A DNA stretch of 64,000 nucleotides from Macrostomum hystrix (taxonomy: Eukaryota > Platyhelminthes > Macrostomidae). The notes beneath the pieces are model-generated. The model searched no databases. It saw nothing but the letters and a program-made list of their open reading frames with translations, and was not told the origin of the DNA. Made by a program: the position numbers and the translations under genes. Numbering within the stretch: the stretch's first letter is position 1; each line of letters starts with the position of its first letter. Shown one piece after another: positions 1-10,832 of the stretch. Where the stretch lies: positions 3,017,501 to 3,081,500 of the forward strand of contig CATNEN010000041.1 in NCBI GenBank assembly GCA_950097015.1, given 5' to 3'.

Positions 1-941
1 TCAAGAATTGCTTTCTGCTTTCACTGGCTGCCCTATTTGTCCCAATGGACCTTGCGGTGCCTAATCTGCCGCTCAGCAATAGCCAGGCGCTCATGTCTGG
101 CCTTTGTTTTGCTGAACGAGTCCATGGCAACGGTTACCATGGTCGTTAGGTGCCTGTGGAAATATTTTTGAAAATTAGGAGTTTTATTTACAGTTCATTA
201 TTTTTGTACTGATTTTTTATAACGCATTCCAAAAGCACTGCTGCTGCTGCAGTGTGGCAGCCCTGAACTTTAGGCAGCAAAGCCAGTACCTGCGTCACAC
301 ACAATGCCACTGGAACTATTGAGGGAGCACAGAATCATGTTGTGTACATTGCCTACCGCCTTCCTCCCTCCGCCATAAAATTTATCGATTGACTTGTCAG
401 AGCAATTATCGATTTTCCTGATTCTGCTTTCTGACTATTTTTGCTACAACTGAGGTGTTTGGAGGCTGCCTTGGCACAGGTAAATGCAAGTATAAACTGC
501 AGCACTGCTGATTTCTGTCAACAGTGCATAATTTGCTAGTGTAACGCAGGTGAAAATTTGCACAGCTACTCAAGCACTACTAAGGCCACCGCTTGTTTTC
601 CTTTCTTCACTGCTCGGTGTTGCGATTTTTTATCAGAAATTGAGACCGTCGAGTCTTATCTGTGAAGACTGCTCACTGGGTCTCAAATCTGTTGTCAATG
701 GGGACTGGAATTCGATAGCCACACAAAGGCCAATGTGTGCGATCTCAGTACTCTGGCGCTGTGCGTTGTCATGGCAACAGCAGCTTATCTAATCAGATCG
801 ATGGCGCACGTTCGAAACAGTTTTTCGCGGCTTTAAATGATTCGGCACCCCGGGCCACGACCTGGCTAATCCGAGCTGCTCGCCTACAACACTTGCGACT
901 CATCAGCCTACTCACAGTAGTGTGTACCTGCATAGTAAAGC
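1..941. other. No recognisable gene; upstream region of the first WSC gene
   Basis: I see no supported coding exon, RNA gene or tandem array here. The short open frames between 550 and 949 lack family features and do not join downstream exons in phase. The last part presumably holds the promoter and 5' UTR of the WSC gene starting at 942. No convincing TATA box or initiator could be assigned. Confidence 0.5.
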
Positions 942-2181
942 ATGACTAAACTGGCCTTTCTGAACCTGCTGGCTGTGGCTCTGTGCTGCCTCGCCTGCTG
1001 CTCGACTGCCGATCAAGGAAGTAAGTTCCCTGACTGCCTCCTGACTGCCCCCTGACTGTCCGCTGACTGCTCCCTGACTGCCCCCTGACTGCCCTCTGAC
1101 TGCCTCCTGACTGCCCCCTGACTGCCCCCTGACTGCCCCCTGACTGTCCGCTGACTGTCCGCTGACTGCCCCCTGACTGCCTCCTGACTGCCCCCTGACT
1201 GTCCGCTGACTGCTCCCTGACTGCCCTCTGACTGCCTCCTGACTGCCCCCTGACTGCTCCCTGACTGCCCCCTGACTGTCCGCTGACTGCTCCCTGACTG
1301 CCCCGGCCCTGACTGCCCCGGCCCTGACTGCCCCCTGACTGCCCCAGCTTTGAGCACATGGAGCAATATAAAACTCGCAGGACCGAGCGAAAAGTTCTCA
1401 TACGTCGGCTGCTTCGGAGATACCTCACGGCGTGACCTGGCTAACTACGTGGCACATAGCCGCATGTCCATCGAGTACTGCTACAGGCAGTGCGACCACC
1501 TGCGCTACAGGTACTTCGGCCTCCAGAGCGGCCATCAGTGCTTCTGCGGCAACACCTACGGACTCTACGGTCAGAAGAGCGAGCGGGAGTGCAACATTCG
1601 ATGCAACGGCAATCGGGATGAATTCTGCGGCGGCCCCTGGCGCAACTGCATCTACAAGATCCATGTTGTGAGTCCTGCGCGGCATTGAGTGACTGAGGGA
1701 TTGACTGAGTTACTGTGATTGGCTGCCTTCTTCAGCTAGTGAATGAGGGTGTGACTGAGCTGTTCTGATTGGCTGCCTGCTTCAGCTAGTGAATGAGGGT
1801 GTGACTGAGCTGTTCTGATTGGCTGCCTGCTTCAGCTAGTAAATGAGGGTGTGACTGAGCTGTTGTGATTGGCTGCCTGCTTCAGCTAGTGAATGAGGGT
1901 GTGACTGAGCTGTTGTGATTGGCTGCCTGCTTCAGCTAGTGAATGAGGGTGTGACTGAGCTGTTGTGATTGGCTGCCTGCTTCAGCTAGTGAATGAGGGT
2001 GTGACTGAGCTGTTGTGCGAGAACTTTTCTGCTATTGACTCCGGGAGTCACTAATATGCTGTGATTGGCAGGAGAATAGGCGGGAGAATAAGATGCTCAG
2101 TACATCTCAAAGCACACCTGTGAATTCAGCGCTGTGAAAAGCCGTAATTTTTAATTGCAGAGCGGCGGCTGGCGGAAGTGA
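942..2181 (+). CDS. Small secreted WSC-domain protein, copy 1 (3 exons)
   Basis: Exons 942-1020, 1348-1667 and 2161-2181 give about 139 aa. Exon 1 encodes a start Met and a hydrophobic, Cys-rich signal peptide (MTKLAFLNLLAVALCCLACC) and ends in phase 1 at GTAAGT. Exon 2 begins after CCCCAG, restores the frame, and holds one WSC domain with YVGCFGD, CYRQC, the aromatic YFGLQSG stretch, CFCGN and FCGG, and the expected spaced cysteines. It ends at GTGAGT in phase 0. Exon 3 follows a TTTTTAATTGCAG acceptor and adds six residues before TGA. WSC domains are carbohydrate-binding modules of secreted or surface proteins, so a secreted lectin-like role is inferred. There is no membrane segment or second domain. 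Both introns are filled with tandem repeats. A near-identical WSC exon lies at 6960-7246. The short last exon is the least certain part. Confidence 0.78.
1026..1345 (+). repeat. 11-bp minisatellite filling WSC copy 1 intron 1
   Basis: Roughly 29 units based on CTGACTGCCCC, with variants CTGACTGTCCG and CTGACTGCTCC. The array begins about 5 bases after the splice donor and runs to the acceptor, so the intron is almost pure repeat. Long open frames read through it on the - strand are repeat translations, not genes. Confidence 0.9.
1714..2018 (+). repeat. 50-bp minisatellite in WSC copy 1 intron 2
   Basis: About six tandem 50-bp units containing TGATTGGCTGCCTGCTTCAG, with few substitutions between units. 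It lies just downstream of the exon 2 donor. Part of the sequence (CTGATTGGCTGC) also occurs once after exon 2 of the second WSC gene (7270s), so the seed unit may predate the gene duplication. Confidence 0.88.
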
Positions 2182-2504
2182 TCTCATCCCGTGGCAATCG
2201 GCAGCTTCAGGGAGGCCAGCCCAGACAAAGCTTGTTTCCTAGAATAATTTTAGCCCGCTAATTTTGAGTTAGACTCAATTGCTGAGCCAATCAGGAACGG
2301 CCTTTAAAAGAATCGAAGCTTTGCTAATTTTCTTAACCTAAAGTATTTATTCAAATACAAAAAATAGAACATATTAGATCCACAATCTGTGCTGAAATGA
2401 AAAATGAAATTAGTTATTGTTTTTTTACGAATTTAGCGGCTTGATATATTTAGCGGACAGTGCCTCCACAGATTTTGCACTGCATTTTATTTCTCAAAGT
2501 GTGC

Positions 2505-2510
2505 AATAAA
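2505..2510 (+). promoter_or_regulatory. Candidate polyadenylation signal of WSC copy 1
   Basis: AATAAA lies 324 bases after the proposed stop, in a T-rich region. It is the first good canonical hexamer before the large 22-bp array. The stretch 2182-2705 otherwise looks like 3' UTR and holds nothing else I recognise. Confidence 0.4.
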
Positions 2511-2705
2511 CTTATCTTTATTGTTTAATGAATTTTGTGACAGCAGAAACACAAGCCAGCAACAAATTTCAGATTTATTTGTCAAATCGAATCTACAACA
2601 ATCCAATGATCTCACAACCTTGCTCAGTGCCTTCTCCGGGCACTGCAACACAGGCAGTGCGGAGCTCTCAGACCAGTTGAGCAGATTCCACAAAGGAGTT
2701 TCAGG

Positions 2706-5700
2706 AATTCGACTGGAGAGTTAAGGGGATTTGACTGGGGAGTTGAGAGGATTTAACTGGGGAGTTAAGGAATTCGACTGGGGAGTTGAGAGGGTTTAAC
2801 TGGGGAGTTAAGGAATTCGACTGGGGAGTTGAGAGGATTTAACTGGGGAGTTGAGAGGATTTAACTGGGGAGTTGAGAGGATTTAACTGGGGAGTTGAGA
2901 GGATTTAACTGGGGAGTTGAGGGGTTTTAACTGGGGAGTTGAGAGGATTTAACTGGGGAGTTGAGAGGATTTAACTGGGGAGTTAAGGAATTCGACTGGG
3001 GAGTTGAGAGGATTTAACTGGGGAGTTAAGGGATTCGACTGGGGAGTTGAGAGGATTTAACTGGGGAGTTGAGGGGTTTTAACTGGGGAGTTGAGGGCAT
3101 TTAACTGGGGAGTTGAGGGCATTTAACTGGGGAGTTAAGGGATTCGACTGGGGAGTTGAGGGCATTTAACTGGGGAGTTGAGGGCATTTAACTGGGGAGT
3201 TGAGGGCATTTAACTGGGGAGTTGAGGGCATTTAACTGGGGAGTTGAGGGCATTTAACTGGGGAGTTGAGGGCATTTAACTGGGGAGTTCAGGGCATTTA
3301 ACTGGGGAGTTGAGGAGTTTTAACTGGGGAGTTGAGGGCATTTAACTGGGGAGTTGAGAGCATTTAACTGGGGAGTTGAGGGCATTTAACTGGGGAGTTG
3401 AGGGCATTTAACTGGGGAGTTGAGAGCATTTAAATGGGGAGTTGAGGGCATTTAACTGGGGAGTTGAGGGCATTTAACTGGGGAGTTAAGGGATTCGACT
3501 GGGGAGTTGAGGGCATTTAACTGGGGAGTTGAGGGCATTTAACTGGGGAGTTGAGGGCATTTAACTGGGGAGTTGAGAGCATTTAAATGGGGAGTTGAGG
3601 GCATTTAACTGGGGAGTTGAGGGCATTTAACTGGGGAGTTAAGGGATTCGACTGGGGAGTTGAGGGCATTTAACTGGGGAGTTGAGGGCATTTAACTGGG
3701 GAGTTGAGGGCATTTAACTGGGGAGTTCAGGGCATTTAACTGGGGAGTTGAGGAGTTTTAACTGGGGAGTTGAGGGCATTTAACTGGGGAGTTGAGAGCA
3801 TTTAACTGGGGAGTTGAGGGCATTTAACTGGGGAGTTGAGGGCATTTAACTGGGGAGTTGAGGGCATTTAAATGGGGAGTTGAGGGCATTTAAATGGGGA
3901 GTTGAGGGCATTTAACTGGGGAGTTGAGGGCATTTAACTGGGGAGTTCAGGGCATTTAACTGGGGAGTTGAGGAGTTTTAACTGGGGAGTTGAGGGCATT
4001 TAACTGGGGAGTTGAGGGCATTTAACTGGGGAGTTGAGGGCATTTAACTGGGGAGTTGAGTGCATTTAACTGGGGAGTTGAGGGCATTTAACTGGGGAGT
4101 TGAGGGCATTTAACTGGGGAGTTGAGGGCATTTAACTGGGGAGTTGAGGGCATTTAACTGGGGAGTTGAGGGCATTTAAATGGGGAGTTGAGGGCATTTA
4201 AATGGGGAGTTGAGGGCATTTAACTGGGGAGTTCAGGGCATTTAACTGGGGAGTTGAGGAGTTTTAACTGGGGAGTTGAGGGCATTTAACTGGGGAGTTG
4301 AGGGCATTTAACTGGGGAGTTGAGGGCATTTAACTGGGGAGTTGAGGGCATTTAACTGGGGAGTTGAGGGCATTTAACTGGGGAGTTGAGGGCATTTAAC
4401 TGGGGAGTTGAGGGCATTTAAATGGGGAGTTGAGGGCATTTAAATGGGGAGTTGAGGGCATTTAACTGGGGAGTTCAGGGCATTTAACTGGGGAGTTGAG
4501 GAGTTTTAACTGGGGAGTTGAGGGCATTTAACTGGGGAGTTGAGGGCATTTAACTGGGGAGTTGAGGGCATTTAACTGGGGAGTTGAGGGCATTTAACTG
4601 GGGAGTTGAGGGCATTTAACTGGGGAGTTGAGGGCATTTAAATGGGGAGTTGAGGGCATTTAAATGGGGAGTTGAGGGCATTTAACTGGGGAGTTGAGGG
4701 CATTTAACTGGGGAGTTCAGGGCATTTAACTGGGGAGTTGAGGAGTTTTAACTGGGGAGTTGAGGGCATTTAACTGGGGAGTTGAGGGCATTTAACTGGG
4801 GAGTTGAGGGCATTTAACTGGGGAGTTGAGGGCATTTAACTGGGGAGTTGAGGGCATTTAACTGGGGAGTTGAGAGCATTTAACTGGGGAGTTGAGGGCA
4901 TTTAACTGGGGAGTTGAGGGCATTTAACTGGGGAGTTGAGAGCATTTAACTGGGGAGTTGAGGGCATTTAAATGGGGAGTTGAGGGCATTTAACTGGGGA
5001 GTTGAGGGCATTTAACTGGGGAGTTCAGGGCATTTAACTGGGGAGTTGAGGAGTTTTAACTGGGGAGTTGAGGGCATTTAACTGGGGAGTTGAGAGCATT
5101 TAACTGGGGAGTTGAGGGCATTTAACTGGGGAGTTGAGGGCATTTAAATGGGGAGTTGAGGGCATTTAAATGGGGAGTTGAGGGCATTTAACTGGGGAGT
5201 TGAGGGCATTTAACTGGGGAGTTGAGGGCATTTAACTGGGGAGTTGAGGGCATTTAAATGGGGAGTTGAGGGCATTTAACTGGGGAGTTGAGGGCATTTA
5301 ACTGGGGAGTTGAGGGCATTTAACTGGGGAGTTGAGGGCATTTAACTGGGTAGTTGAGGGCATTTAACTGGGGAGTTGAGGGCATTTAACTGGGGAGTTG
5401 AGGGCATTTAACTGGGGAGTTGAGGGCATTTAACTGGGGAGTTGAGGGCATTTAAATGGGGAGTTGAGGGCATTTAACTGGGGAGTTGAGGGCATTTAAC
5501 TGGGGAGTTGAGGGCATTTAACTGGGGAGTTGAGGGCATTTAACTGGGGAGTTGAGGGCATTTAAATGGGGAGTTGAGGGCATTTAACTGGGGAGTTGAG
5601 GGCATTTAAATGGGGAGTTGAGGGCATTTAACTGGGTAGTTGAGGGCATTTAACTGGGGAGTTGAGGGCATTTAACTGGGGAGTTGAGGGCATTTAAATG

Positions 5701-6075
5701 GGGAGTTGAGGGCATTTAAATGGGGAGTTGAGGGCATTTAACTGGGGAGTTGAGGGCATTTAACTGGGGAGTTAAGGGATTCGACTGGGGAGTTAAAGAA
5801 TTCGACAGGGGAGTTGAGGGGATTTACCTGGGGAGTTAAGGGATCTCACTGGGGAGTTGAGGATCTCACTGGGGAGTTGAGGATCTCACTGGGGAGTTGA
5901 GGATCTCACTGGGGAGTTGAGGATCTGATAGGGGAGTTGTGGATCTCACTGGGGAGTTGAGGATCTGATTGTGGAGTTGAGGATCTCACTGGGGAGTTGA
6001 GGATCTGATTGGGGAGTTGATCTCACTGGGGAGTTGAGGGGATTTACCTGGGGAGTTGAGGATCTCAGTGGGATT
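2706..6075 (+). repeat. Long 22-bp minisatellite with higher-order structure (about 150 units)
   Basis: The unit is CTGGGGAGTTGAGGGCATTTAA with variants GGATTCGA, GAGTTTTAA, TTCAGGGCA and AAATGGGG. Units are 22 bp with almost no length change over more than 3 kb. A marker pair (GTTCAGGGCATTTAACTGGG followed by GAGGAGTTTTAA) recurs at about 3288, 3725, 3945, 4230, 4472, 4715 and 5022. These intervals are near multiples of 22 bp (10, 11, 13, 14 and 20 units), so blocks of 10-14 units were duplicated as larger segments. The right edge (5780-6075) is diverged, with GGATCTCACTGGGGAGTT units. It lies between the two WSC genes. Confidence 0.95.
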
Positions 6076-6676
6076 GGATTCGTTAGATTAAGTAATTTAG
6101 TAATTTGGAATTTGCGGCAGGAGTTGACGCAGGAATCTGCAGGGCAGACAAAGCTTCAAAGTGTAGCTGGCCATTTTGCTTCACGGAACGATGACCTGCA
6201 TTTACACTTGTTTTCCTATCTCTCATCTTCTCCCTGATGTTTTTGTAGCCGAGGTGCGGAGTGGCCGCATTCTGATGAAAGGCCTGTGACACCGACCTGA
6301 CTGCCAGGCCAGCTAATGCTAGTGTGTAATCAGTGATATGAAACATGTAGGCGTTGGCAGAGTCTGCTCAGCCTGGCACTCGCATTTTGTGCTGAGCAGA
6401 CATGGCTGGCCTTTCTAACACCACCCCTTTGGCTACAACTGAGAGATAAAATACAGTTTTAACCTGCTCAGGCATTTGAATAATTAGCTGATTGTTGAAA
6501 TATGTTGGTTATTATCAGTCCAAAAGCAACACTCGAGCTGGCATGGCAACCAACCGACTATCTGCCGAGCTTAGTCTTTAAAAATAATCACAGGCACGCC
6601 AGTGTTGACCGACATCTTTCTAGCCGGACCTCGATCTACTCACATTAGTTTGCTCGCGCTCAGCAACTCAGCTGGC
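6076..6676. other. Spacer upstream of WSC copy 2
   Basis: Unique sequence between the 22-bp array and the second WSC start codon. No family-level coding signal. It presumably holds that gene's promoter and 5' UTR. Confidence 0.4.
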
Positions 6677-7466
6677 ATGACTAAGTTCGCCAAACCACCA
6701 CCGCTGCTGCTGGCTGCGGTCCTGACCTGCCTCGCCTGTCTGGCCGCTGCCCAGCAAGGACGTAAGGCTTTGCCAGCCCGCAGACAGCCCACGGAGCTAG
6801 GAACCCTGGTCACTTTAAACACTTCAGGCACATGTCCCATAAACTGGCTACTAGCCCTGCCAATCCTTTAAACACTTCAAGCACATTTCCCGTCCTCCCA
6901 CAGTGTCTTTGTCGCATTCATTATCGTCAACCAGCTATCAGCTCAAAACGTTCCCACAGAATCAAGCGAAAAGTATTCATACATCGGCTGCTTCGGAGAT
7001 ACCACTCGGCGTGACCTGTCTAACTACGTGGCACATAGCCGCATGTCCATCGAGTACTGCTACAGGCAGTGCGACCACCTGCGCTACAGGTACTTCGGCC
7101 TCCAGAGCGGCCATCAGTGCTTCTGCGGCAACACCTACGGACTCTACGGTCAGAAGAGCGAGCGGGAGTGCAACATTCGATGCAACGGCAATCGGGATGA
7201 ATTCTGCGGCGGCCGCCTGCGCAACTGTATCTACGAGATCCGCGTGGTGAGTCAGAAGCATTCAGAATTCTGATTGGCTGCTTGCCTTTGTGAGGGATTG
7301 TGAGGCTTTCTGATGTACATACGAGTACATAGCTGAGGTTCTGATTGGCTTATTAATTACATATATATAGCTGGGTTTGGATGGGCTGCGCTTTTCACTC
7401 AGTGCACTCACACTCTCAAATCACAAATCTCAGGAGGATCAGTGCGACAGGAGACTGGGCAATTAG
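6677..7466 (+). CDS. Small secreted WSC-domain protein, copy 2 (probably 3 exons)
   Basis: Exon 1 (6677-6761) encodes a signal peptide (MTKFAKPPPLLLAAVLTCLA, then Cys-Leu-Ala-Ala-Ala) and ends in phase 1 at GTAAGG, exactly as in copy 1. Exon 2 (6960-7246) starts after GTTCCCACAG, restores the frame, and carries the same WSC domain. It ends in phase 0 at GTGAGT. A third exon is needed: GAG GAT CAG to TAG at 7434-7466 after AAATCTCAG is the simplest choice, giving about 134 aa. An alternative acceptor, CTTTTCACTCAG near 7401, would give a longer tail. From 7020 to 7214 the DNA is identical to copy 1 (1441-1635), while introns and signal exon differ. AATAAA occurs near 7692. The likely role is a secreted glycan-binding protein, as for copy 1. 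Confidence 0.72.
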
Positions 7467-7781
7467 TTCCTCATCTTTGGAATGGACGAGCTGCACAACT
7501 GCCCGAGAGACAGTGGCACAAGTACAAACTAAAACCTGCACTGTTTAGTTGTTTGTTTTTCTCTATTTGTTTGCTTGAGTAAATTTAAAAGATTTTTTTG
7601 ACTGGGCACACAACAAAAATTTTACACTTTCTGGTCTTCTTTTATTATATTTGTTAATTTTATTATTATATTTGTTACTATTGTTCATGATAATAAACTA
7701 TAGAACTCATACTGTTGAATTCGCCATTGGAATATTGTCAGGTACTGCATAGCAGGTCAGCAGTGTTACTAATTTCCAGAT
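7467..7781. other. 3' region of WSC copy 2
   Basis: AT-rich sequence with AATAAA near 7692, consistent with a 3' UTR and polyadenylation site. It changes abruptly into the 42-bp array. No coding feature seen. Confidence 0.4.
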
Positions 7782-8410
7782 TTCGCAGGCGCTTCACGTC
7801 AAGCAAATCCCATGATCCCAGATCTCGCAAGTGCTTCACGTCAAGCAAATCCCATGATCCCAGATCTCGCAGGCGCTTCACGTCAAGCAAATCCCATGAT
7901 CCCAGATTTCGCAAGTGCTTCACGTCAAGCAAATCCCATGATCCCAGATTTCGCAAGTGCTTCACGTCAAGCAAATCCCATGATCCCAGATCTCGCAGGC
8001 GCTTCACGTCAAGCAAATCCCATGATCCCAGATTTCGCAAGTGCTTCACGTCAAGCAAATCCCATGATCCCAGATTTCGCAAGTGCTTCACGTCAAGCAA
8101 ATCCCATGATCCCAGATTTCGCAAGTGCTTCACGTCAAGCAAATCCCATGATCCCAGATTTCGCAAGTGCTTCACGTCAAGCAAATCCCATGATCCCAGA
8201 TTTCGCAAGTGCTTCACGTCAAGCAAATCCCATGATCCCAGATTTCGCAGGCGCTTCACGTCAAGCAAATCCCATGATCCCAGATTTCGCAAGTGCTTCA
8301 CGTCAAGCAAATCCCATGATCCCAGATTTCGCAAGTGCTTCACGTCAAGCAAATCCCATGATCCCAGATTTCGCAGGCGCTTCACGTCAAGCAAATCCCA
8401 TTATCCCAGA
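7782..8410 (+). repeat. 42-bp minisatellite, forward copy (about 15 units)
   Basis: The unit combines GCAAGTGCTTCACGTCAAGC with AAATCCCATGATCCCAGATTTC, and the alternating variant GCAGGCGC. Because 42 is divisible by 3, all six frames stay open and produce long artificial ORFs on both strands. The reverse complement of the same unit forms the array at 17035-18080. Confidence 0.95.
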
Positions 8411-8534
8411 TAGAGACAGCACTCCACTACAGTACTGTACAGTTCACAGAAGCCAGAAAATATTGTGATGCAGTCAATAACAAATTTTGAAGCCAATTTT
8501 GTGCAGGAGTGAGCGGTTTAAAGTCTCAGGTACT

Positions 8535-10135
8535 TCAGTCAATGCTGAACGGGTCCAAGCACTCGCACACTGCGTATTTCACACTGCGGCCCGACCACTG
8601 TTTCTGCCTGATCACGGTGACATTGTTTCGCAGATCCAGCAGATCCAGCACGGATTTATTGATGGCCTCTTTGCAGGGCTGCCACAGCCAGCGCAGTTCT
8701 CCGTTCAGGTAGCCAAAGTAGCCGCTAAGGTAGGCCGCCTCCACTTGGTGCTGTTTCAGGAAGTCCAGCAGGTCGTTGGCCTCTTCATCGCTGTTGACGT
8801 CCGCGAACTTCACTAGGCCGGAGCTGAGCCGGCACTCGTACATGCCGCCCAGCCAGCCCTCGAGGTATTCGGCCACAGACACCAGCTGGAACCGGGAGCT
8901 GCCGAACCGCTTGCCAAGGAACCCGATAGGGCACATCGGTGAATGACGACTGAACGTGGCCATGGGCGTCCAGCGCAGCCAGACGTTCTCGGTTATCTCA
9001 CAATTTGGGATGATTAATTTCTCCGAGCAGGCGTTGAAATTGAAGAACTTGCAGACCTTGCGGCCCAGTTGGAAGCCACGGCAGTTAACCTGGTCCCAGC
9101 ACTGCCTCGCGCAGTTCTCAGTTGCGCCCAGGTGCTTGAATTTGCCGGCGGCTTGCTCTTGCTGAACGAAATGCCTTTGCAGGCATGAATTCTGCTTTAC
9201 GAAGCCCCGTTCGGACAGAACTGGATGGGGAGTATGAGGGGAATCATCAGAGCTTCAAGCTGGACTTTTGCCAGGACTTCTGACACAACCCAGCCTGTGG
9301 GAGTGACACAATCCAGCATGTGGGAGTGACACAACCCAGCCTGTGGGAGTGACACAACCCAGCCTGTGGGAGTGGCACAACCCAGCCTGTGGGAGTGGCA
9401 CAACCCAGCCTGTGGGAGTGGCACAATCCAGCCTGTGGGAGTGGCACAACCCAGCCTGTGGGAGTGACACAACCCAGCCTGTGGGAGTGACACAACCCAG
9501 CCTGTGGGAGTGACACAATCCAGCCTGTGGGAGTGACACAATCCAGCCTGTGGGAGTGGCACAATCCAGCCTGTGGGAGTGGCACAATCCAGCCTGTGGG
9601 AGTGACACAATCCAGCCTGTGGGAGTGACACAATCCAGCCTGTGGGAGTGACACAATCCAGCCTGCGGGAGTGGCACAATCCAGCCTGTGGGAGTGGCAC
9701 AATCCAGCCTGTGGGAGTGGCACAATCCAGCCTGTGGGAGTGGCACAATCCAGCCTGTGGGAGTGACACAATCCAGCCTGTGGGAGTGACACAATCCAGC
9801 CTGTGGGAGTGGCACAACCCAGCCTGCGGGAGTGGCACAATCCAGCCTGTGGGAGTGGCACAATCCAGCCTGTGGGAGTGACACAATCCAGCCTGTGGGA
9901 GTGGCACAATCCAGCCTGTGGGAGTGGCACAATCCAGCCTGTGGGAGTGACACAATCCACCCTGTGGGAGTGACACAATCCACCCTGTGGGAGTGGCACA
10001 ACCCAGACAGTGCAAGCTAGCTATAGTTGAAATCTTACGCATAGCCGTACGATGGTCGGGCTGTAAATTTTGTCCGCACGCGAGCATTGCCAAGTAGCAA
10101 AGAAGCCAGAGTTGGTTCAAATTGGTGGCTTGCAT
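8535..10135 (-). CDS. Secreted PAN-like plus C-type-lectin-like protein (2 exons)
   Basis: Exon 1 (10135-10039) encodes a signal peptide starting MQATNLNQLWLLCYLAMLAC and ends in phase 1 at GTAAGA. Exon 2 (9220-8535) starts after CCCATCCAG and restores the frame. Total about 260 aa. The first third of exon 2 has a PAN/apple-like pattern (ENCARQCWDQVNCRGFQL, then KVCKFFNFNAC). The second part has C-type-lectin features: a Cys before FADVNSDEEANDLLDFLK (compare the usual 'INSxEExxFL'), then YLSGYFG, WLW and a terminal VCEC resembling 'FICE'. The canonical calcium-binding EPN/WND triad is not obvious, so sugar binding is uncertain. Both assignments are pattern-based. The single intron is nearly all 23-bp repeat. 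The gene lies beside two WSC genes, making a local group of secreted, potentially glycan-binding proteins. Confidence 0.72.
9290..10012 (-). repeat. 23-bp minisatellite filling the intron of the PAN/lectin-like gene
   Basis: About 31 units based on CAGCCTGTGGGAGTGACACA plus ATC (+ strand), with variants GTGGCAC, CAACC and CCACCCTG. It occupies nearly all of the 9221-10038 intron. A 318-codon open frame on the - strand through it is a repeat artefact whose 23-residue period matches 3 x 23 bp. Confidence 0.95.
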
Positions 10136-10427
10136 TGCTGTTCGATCACTCACAGGTGAGTATGGTGCTAACTTTTAAAGGTTTATTTTTGTTGTACTCT
10201 CAGGTCTAAACAATCTAATGGTTGTTGAATGAGTCCTTGTGTTTTCTGTAGGAAATCGATGAAAGCATGCAGTTAAAGTGTTTTCAACCTTACTAACAAA
10301 ACTTATACTTTGGTCCCTGGCCCAGACTGGTCGCAAAGTGGAAAGTTAAGAACAAGCAAGAAACTGTATTCTTTCAACACATTTTCTCGCTCTATTTTGT
10401 CTAATGTGCAACCCAAGTTTAAATATA
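10136..10427. other. Spacer between the lectin-like gene and the nested transposons
   Basis: Unique sequence. It should hold the promoter of the - strand gene starting at 10135. The right boundary is the TA dinucleotide at 10426-10427 that abuts the transposon terminus. Nothing else recognised. Confidence 0.4.
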
Positions 10428-10476
10428 CCTTATTGCTTCCTATTTGGTTTTTACTGCGTCCATTTTGGTGCGTTGC
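10428..10476 (+). repeat. Left terminal inverted repeat of the Tc1/IS630-type element
   Basis: Begins right after TA at 10426-10427. About 40 of 49 positions match the reverse complement of 16173-16221, including a perfect TTGCTTCCTATTTGGTTTTT core. Confidence 0.82.
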
Positions 10477-10509
10477 AAATAGCCCAGCAGAAGTCATGTT
10501 CACCATAGA

Positions 10510-10514
10510 CTAAG
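10510..10514 (+). repeat. CTAAG target-site duplication, left copy
   Basis: CTAAG directly precedes the TG of the left LTR and recurs as CTAAG at 14831-14835 directly after the CA of the right LTR. Five bp is typical for Ty3/gypsy integration. This proves a direct insertion into the DNA transposon. Confidence 0.88.
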
Positions 10515-10730
10515 TGTCAAGACTCAAAGGAAGCTTCTTATAGCGAATATAACGAGTGTATTTGGGTTAAAGCCGCGCGTGCGAATAAGCCGTGTAGTCA
10601 CTCTTACGTTTAGCTTGGGGGGGGGTAAAAGGGGTGCAACAGTTGAGGCGAAGCTTAGCTTAACGGGACCATAGACAGAAAAAGAAGAGAGAAAGCCGTT
10701 AGGGCCGGGCTGCTTTGACACTGCACAACA
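10515..10730 (-). repeat. 3' LTR of the Ty3/gypsy element (in element orientation)
   Basis: Direct repeat of 14616-14830. It starts TGTCAAGACTC and ends CTGCACAACA on the + strand. Length 216 bp, one G longer than its partner in the homopolymer near 10617-10625. Confidence 0.93.
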
Positions 10731-10742
10731 TGTCTCCCTCCA
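10731..10742 (-). promoter_or_regulatory. Candidate polypurine tract
   Basis: On the - strand the bases directly upstream of the 3' LTR read GGAGGGAGACA, a purine run in the position where plus-strand priming occurs in LTR elements. Confidence 0.6.
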
Positions 10743-10832
10743 GTCAAATGAAACAAAACAACGAGCGCATGTGGCTATTTTTTGTGGCTATGTTAGTCTT
10801 ATCGGGAGGGCAACATATCAACCGTCACAGTG

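Noticed and set aside
2706-6075. CRISPR array
   Set aside because: Short repeats without unique spacers, in an animal genome. It is a simple tandem minisatellite.
9197-10153. A 318-codon - strand ORF and overlapping 250-codon ORFs
   Set aside because: They read through a 23-bp tandem array that forms an intron. All frames stay open because three units make a multiple of 3. Only the first 32 codons are a real exon (signal peptide).
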